DNA of 37,012 bases, taken from the NCBI GenBank assembly GCA_017624955.1, contig JAGAMA010000018.1:1-37012 (forward strand). The letters run 5' to 3'. This stretch comes from Alistipes sp. GTDB taxonomy: Bacteria; Bacteroidota; Bacteroidia; Bacteroidales; Rikenellaceae. Shown one piece after another: positions 32,117 to 37,012 of the stretch; within the stretch, counting starts at the first letter, position 1, and each line of letters starts with the position of its first letter. The notes beneath the pieces are model-generated. The model did not search any database, had not been told where the DNA came from, and was given only the letters and a program-made list of their open reading frames with translations. The position numbers and the translations under genes are program-made.

Positions 32117-33082
32117 CTATTGCACCAATAAATTACAACCACGGATTTCGCTGTGGTCGATGCGCCCCTCAATCTCGAACGAGCCGTCCGCGTGCAGGCG
32201 ACCCACATCCTCGGTCTGGAGAAAGGCGCAGGAGTAGTAGTTGGCCAAATCAATGATATTCAGTCCGCCACGGCCCGCCCTTTGTCGTACATCGCACGGG
32301 TCGTTCACGTCGCGCACCAGCACCCGCATCCAGGGCGGGCAGTAGAAACGATTCTCCCCCTTCGAGTAGGCTTGCGACGTAAGCTCGGCCATGCCGTACT
32401 CGGAGTGAATCCGTTCAACCCCGAACCCCTCGCAAAGAATCTTGTGGAAAAGCTCCTTCGGAAGCTCCTCGCGGTGGCCCTTCATGCCGCCCGTCTCCAT
32501 GACAATCGTATTTTGAAGTTTCGGCGCATACTGCTCGGCCAAATCCCACAGGGCATAGCTCACACCCAACAAGATTTTGGGTTTTGCATCTGCCTCCATA
32601 TCGGCAATCAGCTTTTCGTATTCGTCGAGGTAGAAGCCACCAGAACCGCAGGCCGCAATGAGTCGGTCGGCCATGTAGACAAGCGACGAGCCTTTGCGTT
32701 GCAGGTAGTTGGGCAGGAGGGCGTAGAGGCTCCACCCCTCGGGGTCGCCGTAGAAGCAACGAAACGCCTCCGTGAAGGCCCTTTCGTAGAGTGCGAGTGA
32801 GGCCATCGGATGGCGCGACGGAGTCATGCCGGTCGTAGCCGAGGAGGTGAAGACCACCTCGGGCGCACCCTGGCCACAATAAATGTCGCGGTGCTTGAAG
32901 AGTCGAATCGGCAGGAAGGGGATCTGCTCCACACGCTCCACCGCCTGTGGATCGCACCCGATAAGCGAGAGATATTCCCGATAGGAGGCGCACTCGGCTG
33001 CCTGCCGACGAAATATCGACAGGGCTAAAGCCTCAAACGCTCGCTCGCTTGAAAGATCAAATAGCCGATCTAACTCCTGCAT
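32117..33082 (-). CDS. LuxE/PaaK-like acyl-adenylating protein
   Basis: 321 residues from the ATG at 33080-33082 (MQELDRLF). Landmarks of the LuxE acyl-protein synthetase/PaaK group: IPFLPIRLFKHRDIY, the phosphate-binding FTSSATTGMTPSRH, ETGGMKGHREELP, and IHSEYGMAELTSQAYS. Known relatives activate carboxylic acids as adenylates for thioester or protein transfer; the substrate here is unknown. It heads a tight minus-strand operon with Stealth and GT2 genes, so a role in acylating a glycan or its carrier is inferred. A weak -7-like sequence TATCTTGG lies at about 33101-33108. Confidence 0.85.
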   Translation of the reverse strand: MQELDRLFDLSSERAFEALALSIFRRQAAECASYREYLSLIGCDPQAVERVEQIPFLPIRLFKHRDIYCGQGAPEVVFTSSATTGMTPSRHPMASLALYERAFTEAFRCFYGDPEGWSLYALLPNYLQRKGSSLVYMADRLIAACGSGGFYLDEYEKLIADMEADAKPKILLGVSYALWDLAEQYAPKLQNTIVMETGGMKGHREELPKELFHKILCEGFGVERIHSEYGMAELTSQAYSKGENRFYCPPWMRVLVRDVNDPCDVRQRAGRGGLNIIDLANYYSCAFLQTEDVGRLHADGSFEIEGRIDHSEIRGCNLLVQ

Positions 33083-33172
33083 AAATTCACTTTTACGCCC
33101 CAAGATACGAAAAAATACACATCCTCACCCAAAAAATGGGAAAATTTCCCTTAATAACTCCCTATAAAGGGT

Positions 33173-33180
33173 TATCTTTG
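33173..33180 (+). promoter_or_regulatory. -7 box for the GH95 gene
   Basis: TATCTTTG, 32 bp before the ATG at 33213. Confidence 0.7.
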
Positions 33181-33212
33181 TCAAAAGAAACCATTCAAAA
33201 AAAACGATAACT

Positions 33213-35675
33213 ATGAAGAGAACCTTACTATTTATGGCCGCACTCCTCAGCCTCACGCTGTGGAGTTGCGGAGAGGAGACGGGCGTCGATCTGAAGCTCC
33301 ATTACGACCGCGAAGCCTCGCTGTGGGTCGAGGCGCTGCCGATCGGAAACGGTCGCCTGGGCGCCATGGTCTATGGCGGTGCCAGTCACGAGGAGCTTCA
33401 ACTCAACGAGGAGACCGTCTGGGGCGGCTCTCCGCACAACAACGTAAATCCCTACAACGAGGCCGGCCTGGACTCGATTCGCCAACTGCTCTTTGCAGGT
33501 GAAAATGTCAAAGCGCAGGAGCTGTGCGGTCGCTACATCAGCGCCAAAGGGATCAACGGCATGCCCTACCAGACGGTCGGTTCGCTGCACCTCGATTTCC
33601 CGTTTGAGGACGAGGTAACGAACTACTACCGCGAGTTGGATATCGACCGCGCTGTCACCACGACACGCTTCACGGCCAACGGCGTACAGTACGAGCGTGA
33701 GGCCTTCGCCTCGTTCGAGGATGACCTCATCATCGTTCGCCTGACCGCCTCGGAGAAGGGTGCTATCTCGTTCGATGCCCGCTACACGACCCCCTACACC
33801 GAGCACATCACCCGCTCGACCGAGGGAAATCTGCTGCGCCTCGACGGCAAGGCCGACGACCACGAAACAATCGAGGGCAAGGTGCGCTTCACGGCCCTGA
33901 CAAAGATTGTTCCCGAGGGTGGCGAGCTCACGGCCGTTGCCGATACGCTGCTGCGTGTCGAGGGGGCGGATCGCGTGACGCTCTATATCTCGATGGGAAC
34001 CAACTTTGTCAATTATAAGGATGTATCGGGCGATGCCCTCGCTTCGGCCATGAAGCCCCTTGAGAACCACCCGAAGAGCTACAACCGTGCCATTGCGGCC
34101 CACACGAAGCGCTACCGTGAGCTCTTCCGCCGCGTGACGCTCGACCTGGGCACCAACGAGCAGGCCGCCAAGACGACCGACCGCCGTGTCGAGGAGTTCT
34201 CCACGACGTTCGACCCCCAGCTTGCCACGCTCTACTTCCAGTTTGGTCGTTACCTGCTGATCTCCTCGTCGCAACCCGGCGGTCAGGCGGCCAACCTGCA
34301 AGGCATCTGGAACTACCGCCGCCGCGCTCCGTGGGATGGCAAGTACACGGCCAACATCAACCTGGAGATGAACTATTGGCCGGCCGAGATTACCGCCTTA
34401 GAGGAGTGCCACGAGCCGCTCATCCGCCTCACGAAGGAGGTGGCCGGCGAGCAGGGTCGTGCCGCCGCTGCGATGTACAACGCCCGCGGCTGGACGATGC
34501 ACCACAACACCGACATCTGGCGCTCGACGGGTGCCGTGGATGGCCCTTCGTACGGCATCTGGCCCACCTGCAACGCCTGGCTCTGCCAGGATCTGTGGGA
34601 TAAATACCAGATCTCGGGCGACCGCGCCTACCTCGAGGAGATCTACCCCCTGATGAAGAGCGCCTCGGAGTTCTATTTCGATATGCTCGTTACCGATCCC
34701 GAGACGGGCTACAAGGTGGTTGCCCCCTCCTTCTCGCCCGAGAACCGACCCTCGGTCGAGGGCATGCGCACCTTCTCGGTGGTGCTCGGTACGACGATGG
34801 ACAACCAGCTGGTGAGCGACCTGATGCACAACACGGCCTTCGCCGCCCGTGAATTGGGCGAGGAGCAGTCGTTCATCGACTCGTTGGAGCTGATTGCCGC
34901 CTCGCTGCCCCCGATGCAGGTGGGTCGCCACGGCCAGCTGCAGGAGTGGCTCAAGGATTGGGATAACCCGAACGACCACCACCGCCACATCTCGCACCTG
35001 TGGGGTCTCTACCCGGGTCGCCAGATCACGCTCCACTCGCCCCGCCTGATGGCCGCTGCGCGCCAGACCTTGGAGCACCGCACCGACCCCTCGACAGGTT
35101 GGTCGATGGGCTGGAAGGTCTGCTGCTGGGCCCGTCTGCTGGATGGCAACCGCGCCTACAAGCTCATCACCGACCAGATTCAGCCCACCACGGCCGAGTC
35201 GGGTCAGGATGGCGGTACCTACCCCAACCTCTTCGATGCACACCCGCCCTTCCAGATCGACGGCAACTTCGGCTGCACGGCCGGTATCGCCGAGATGTTT
35301 GTGCAGAGCCACTCGGGCGCTGTGCACCTACTGCCCGCCCTGCCCGATGTATGGAGCGAGGGTGAACTGACGGGCATCCGTTGCCGCGGTGGTTTTGTGG
35401 TGGAGAAGCTCGCCTGGAAGGAGGGCCGCATTACGGAGGTAACGATCCGCTCGACGCTGGGCGGCATGCTGCGCCTGCGCACCTCGACCCCCATCACGGG
35501 CCACGCCCTGGTGGCAGCTACGGCACCGACCGACAACCCGTTGCTGAAGCTGCAGCCGATCCTCGAGGAGAAGATCTCGCCCGAGGCTCCGGCTCCGACC
35601 ACGACGATCGCCGACTACCTGGAGTATGACCTCGTGACCAAACCCGGCAAGAGCTACACCTTCCGCGCCGAATAA
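33213..35675 (+). CDS. GH95 alpha-L-fucosidase-type lipoprotein
   Basis: 820 residues with a lipoprotein signal (LLSLTLWSCG, lipid Cys20), so likely anchored in the outer membrane or facing the periplasm. An N-terminal beta-sandwich (about 28-260) begins ASLWVEALPIGNGRLGAMVYGG; an (alpha/alpha)6 catalytic barrel and a C-terminal beta domain follow. Residues matching the known catalytic set of bifidobacterial AfcA are present: Asn381 and Asn383 (TANINLEMNYW), Glu510 (FSPENRPS) and Asp683 (FQIDGNFG). It should therefore be active on terminal fucose or galactose-type alpha-1,2 linkages of host or dietary glycans. It has its own promoter and no SusC/SusD pair beside it. Confidence 0.95.
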   Translation: MKRTLLFMAALLSLTLWSCGEETGVDLKLHYDREASLWVEALPIGNGRLGAMVYGGASHEELQLNEETVWGGSPHNNVNPYNEAGLDSIRQLLFAGENVKAQELCGRYISAKGINGMPYQTVGSLHLDFPFEDEVTNYYRELDIDRAVTTTRFTANGVQYEREAFASFEDDLIIVRLTASEKGAISFDARYTTPYTEHITRSTEGNLLRLDGKADDHETIEGKVRFTALTKIVPEGGELTAVADTLLRVEGADRVTLYISMGTNFVNYKDVSGDALASAMKPLENHPKSYNRAIAAHTKRYRELFRRVTLDLGTNEQAAKTTDRRVEEFSTTFDPQLATLYFQFGRYLLISSSQPGGQAANLQGIWNYRRRAPWDGKYTANINLEMNYWPAEITALEECHEPLIRLTKEVAGEQGRAAAAMYNARGWTMHHNTDIWRSTGAVDGPSYGIWPTCNAWLCQDLWDKYQISGDRAYLEEIYPLMKSASEFYFDMLVTDPETGYKVVAPSFSPENRPSVEGMRTFSVVLGTTMDNQLVSDLMHNTAFAARELGEEQSFIDSLELIAASLPPMQVGRHGQLQEWLKDWDNPNDHHRHISHLWGLYPGRQITLHSPRLMAAARQTLEHRTDPSTGWSMGWKVCCWARLLDGNRAYKLITDQIQPTTAESGQDGGTYPNLFDAHPPFQIDGNFGCTAGIAEMFVQSHSGAVHLLPALPDVWSEGELTGIRCRGGFVVEKLAWKEGRITEVTIRSTLGGMLRLRTSTPITGHALVAATAPTDNPLLKLQPILEEKISPEAPAPTTTIADYLEYDLVTKPGKSYTFRAE

Positions 35676-35835
35676 AACACGGAAAGTTTTACCGCTTAAG
35701 CCCCCTACTATTCAGCCTCCCCTTTTATCAACTGCTGCAACAGCCGAGTGCAGAGGCGGCTTGCAGACTATGCCGAGGCGCGCAAGCAGTCACGGCGATT
35801 TATCGCCGTAAAGGGGAGATTTAGAGGGGAATGTA
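35676..35835. other. Spacer after GH95 with a hairpin
   Basis: No supported gene. ACGGCGA-TTTA-TCGCCGT (35792-35809) forms a hairpin, and 35805-35840 looks like a degenerate copy of the repeat unit that follows. No strong terminator after the GH95 stop was found. Confidence 0.4.
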
Positions 35836-35866
35836 AATATGACAAGGCGGACCCGCGTTCGGATTT
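35836..35866 (+). repeat. 31-bp direct repeat, copy 1
   Basis: Begins AATATGACAAGGCGGACC and ends CGTTCGGATTT. It is identical over 31 bp to copy 2 at 35936-35966, exactly 100 bp away. Confidence 0.9.
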
Positions 35867-35884
35867 GGCATCTTTCCCTTTGTG

Positions 35885-35940
35885 CAAAGCGATTATCAAG
35901 TCCCCCTTCTCAAAGGGGGATTTAGGGGGATTGTCAATAT
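35885..35940 (+). repeat. CCCCC/GGGGG hairpin repeat
   Basis: CAAGTCCCCCTTCTCAAAGG continues to GGGATTTAGGGGGATTGTC; the C and G runs form a hairpin. It lies between the two 31-bp direct repeats. Confidence 0.8.
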
Positions 35941-35966
35941 GACAAGGCGGACCCGCGTTCGGATTT
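35936..35966 (+). repeat. 31-bp direct repeat, copy 2
   Basis: Identical to 35836-35866. It is followed by TTGTATCTTTAAC, which resembles a weak -7 box. Confidence 0.9.
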
Positions 35967-36083
35967 TGTATCTTTAACTTCGCTTCGCGGAGTCTACCGA
36001 CCCGCGCCGCTCGTTTTAGTTAGGCTGCACCTCGGCAATGCTTTTATAATCAGCTAAAAGCACAACGAGCATTAGTGCTCCCT

Positions 36084-36141
36084 GGGAGCAAAGCGACCAA
36101 GTCCCCCTTCTCAAAGGGGGATTTAGGGGGATTGTCTATAT
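36084..36141 (+). repeat. CCCCC/GGGGG hairpin repeat, second copy
   Basis: GGGAGCAAAGCGACCAAG leads into the same CCCCCTTCTCAAAGGGGG hairpin and GGGGGATTGTCTATAT end as the minus-strand copy at 27218-27276. This is the most complete copy. Confidence 0.8.
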
Positions 36142-36170
36142 TTTTTTATTTATAGGATACCCTCCTCTCT

Positions 36171-36304
36171 GTTTTAGCCTTTCGTCCCCTCCAGAAGAGG
36201 GGCAAGAAGGAGGCTACAGCGAATCACAAGCGAGCTTGATGATTGGCTGTAGCCTCCTTCTTGGCTATTGCCTTTGGCAATCGAAAGGCTAATCCTGCTA
36301 AAAC
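36171..36304. mobile_element. Large palindromic element (MITE-like)
   Basis: A roughly 134-bp imperfect palindrome. The outer arms GTTTTAG/CTAAAAC (36171-36177, 36298-36304) and TAGCCTTTCG/CGAAAGGCTA (36175-36184, 36282-36291) enclose a perfect 18-bp pair CAAGAAGGAGGCTACAGC (36203-36220) and its complement (36246-36263); the loop itself folds (AATCA/TGATT, AAGC/GCTT). No protein is encoded. It ends about 70 bp before the rnpB promoter. Mobility is inference; no target duplication was identified. Confidence 0.55.
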
Positions 36305-36372
36305 ATTTGTGGTTATCGTATGGCTCGTTGCACTTTTTACCTGATATTTTTTGCATTGCTCTCGGTTTGCAC

Positions 36373-36380
36373 TAACTTTG
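36373..36380 (+). promoter_or_regulatory. -7 box for rnpB
   Basis: TAACTTTG fits TAnnTTTG; the RNA would start within a few bases, matching the P1 helix at 36385. Confidence 0.7.
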
Positions 36381-36384
36381 TCGC

Positions 36385-36798
36385 GCAGGTCCGCCTTGTC
36401 GCTGCCGATCATCTTCGATCGGGGGAGGAAAGTCCGGGCAACATAGAGCACCACGCAGGTTAACGGCCTGATGGGCGTGAGCTTATGGCAAGTGTAACAG
36501 AAAATAACCGCCCCGTTGGGAGATTCATCGAATCATCTGCGACGAGGTAAGGGTGAAAAGGCGGGGTAAGAGCCCACCGCGAGGGCAGCAATGTCACTCG
36601 GTCAGTACATCCCGTGGGTTGCAAGACCATGTATACCGACAATGAAGGGTTGCTCGCCCGATGTCGGGGGGTAGGTTGCTGGAGGCGGTGTGAGAGCACC
36701 GTCGTAGATAAATGACAGGGGGCCGCGAAGGGTGGTGGCGACGTTTGGTCGCTGTGATCCGAGTAGCGGTAACAGAACCCGGCTTATAGGATCTGCAA
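36385..36798 (+). ncRNA. rnpB: RNase P RNA, bacterial class A
   Basis: The catalytic RNA of RNase P, which removes the 5' leader of tRNA precursors. The conserved core is present: GAGGAAAGTCCGGGC near 36424-36438 with the following ACATAGAGCA, and the 3' counterpart AACAGAACCCGGCTTATAGG at about 36771-36790. The P1 helix is GCAGGTCC (36385-36392) paired with GGATCTGC (36789-36796), allowing one G-U pair. The length of about 414 nt is slightly long but within class A. Its own promoter and terminator bracket it. Confidence 0.95.
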
Positions 36799-36799
36799 A

Positions 36800-36846
36800 C
36801 AAAAAGGGGTCGTTCAACAAATTTTGTTGAGCAACCCCATTTTTGT
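36800..36846 (+). terminator. Terminator of rnpB
   Basis: AAAAAGGGGT and GTTCAACAAA pair with TTTGTTGAGC and ACCCC...TTTTT, giving a long, slightly imperfect stem with a T-run, 2-4 bp after the P1 helix. Confidence 0.8.
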
Positions 36847-36914
36847 AGAAGTTGGCTTAATGGTCAAAAAGGGGTAATGATGCCAAAAGTGGCGCTTTTT
36901 AGATTCTAAATTAT

Positions 36915-36949
36915 GGGCGAGAAACGTAGTATTTCTCGCCCTATTTTTT
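36915..36949. terminator. Terminator-like hairpin near window end
   Basis: GGGCGAGAAA (36915-36924) pairs perfectly with TTTCTCGCCC (36932-36941), followed by TATTTTTT. A weaker GCCA/TGGC hairpin with a T-run precedes it near 36880-36900. No gene lies between it and rnpB. Confidence 0.7.
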
Positions 36950-36985
36950 GCTTGCCTTTCCCTGATTACTTTGCAGAAAAAGATA

Positions 36986-37010
36986 CCATTTCACAAAGTC
37001 TTTGAAATGG
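36986..37010. repeat. Inverted repeat at window edge
   Basis: CCATTT-CA-CAAAG-T-CTTTG-AAATGG. It is cut off by the window end; it could be the terminal repeat of an element or an operator. Confidence 0.35.
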
Positions 37011-37012
37011 CC

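Noticed and set aside
35748-35942. 64-residue open frame after GH95
   Set aside because: It runs through the degenerate and intact repeat units; translation of repeats, with no promoter or family resemblance.
35836-36141. Possible CRISPR array
   Set aside because: Only two identical 31-bp repeats, followed by hairpin units instead of a third repeat at regular spacing, and no cas genes nearby.
36224-36820. Small minus-strand frames over the palindrome and rnpB
   Set aside because: They lie on the complement of a palindromic element and a well-identified RNA gene.

Overview
The window looks like a chromosomal segment of a Bacteroidota bacterium, probably order Bacteroidales and possibly Alistipes/Rikenellaceae-like; the genus is inference. 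Supporting signs are the many TAnnTTTG-type -7 promoter boxes (mostly TATCTTTG) just upstream of genes, start sites without clear Shine-Dalgarno sequences, GC-rich coding sequence against AT-rich spacers, and family markers such as DUF3098, DUF3108, DUF4252, WbqC-like, YfhO and a long-form IspG.

Layout. 1-333: repeat-rich spacer. 334-2337: secreted GH2-fold protein whose two catalytic glutamates appear to be lost, convergent with a WbqC-like gene. 2933-4417: ispG. 4573-9048: FKBP isomerase, recG, a DUF3108 protein and a membrane-anchored coiled-coil protein. 9175-10304: DUF3098 gene and ftsX on the minus strand. 10412-14238: tight plus-strand run of histidine kinase, NarL-type regulator, outer-membrane barrel protein and nucleoside-gate membrane protein. 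14541-16900: ECF sigma factor, small membrane protein (candidate anti-sigma), barrel protein and DUF4252 protein. 16935-18462: hpf and a XerC/D recombinase. 18518-20505: flavin reductase, a hairpin-dense spacer and a polyprenyl synthetase. 20610-25423: YfhO membrane protein, surE, a small DprA/SLOG-like gene, a candidate structured RNA, and rplS with a long leader. 25512-30109: secreted M28 peptidase and clpB. 30215-33082: three-gene minus-strand operon LuxE/PaaK-like, Stealth phosphotransferase, GT2. 33213-35675: GH95 fucosidase lipoprotein. 35676-36372: stacked repeats and a large palindromic element. 36385-36798: RNase P RNA (rnpB).

Most genes are housekeeping or conserved accessory. The less explained parts are non-coding: (i) an 87-bp dispersed element with two hairpins, two of whose three copies sit directly at the 3' end of a gene in the same orientation; (ii) 10-bp-period tandem arrays at three loci; (iii) a family of CCCCC/GGGGG hairpin repeats and long palindromes; (iv) a closed-stem RNA candidate at 24517-24671. 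Protein-level points of interest are the GH2 pseudoenzyme, the LuxE-Stealth-GT2 operon, the kinase/regulator/barrel/gate module and a sigma-54-like sequence ahead of clpB. No CRISPR array, tRNA, rRNA, prophage or intact insertion sequence was seen.
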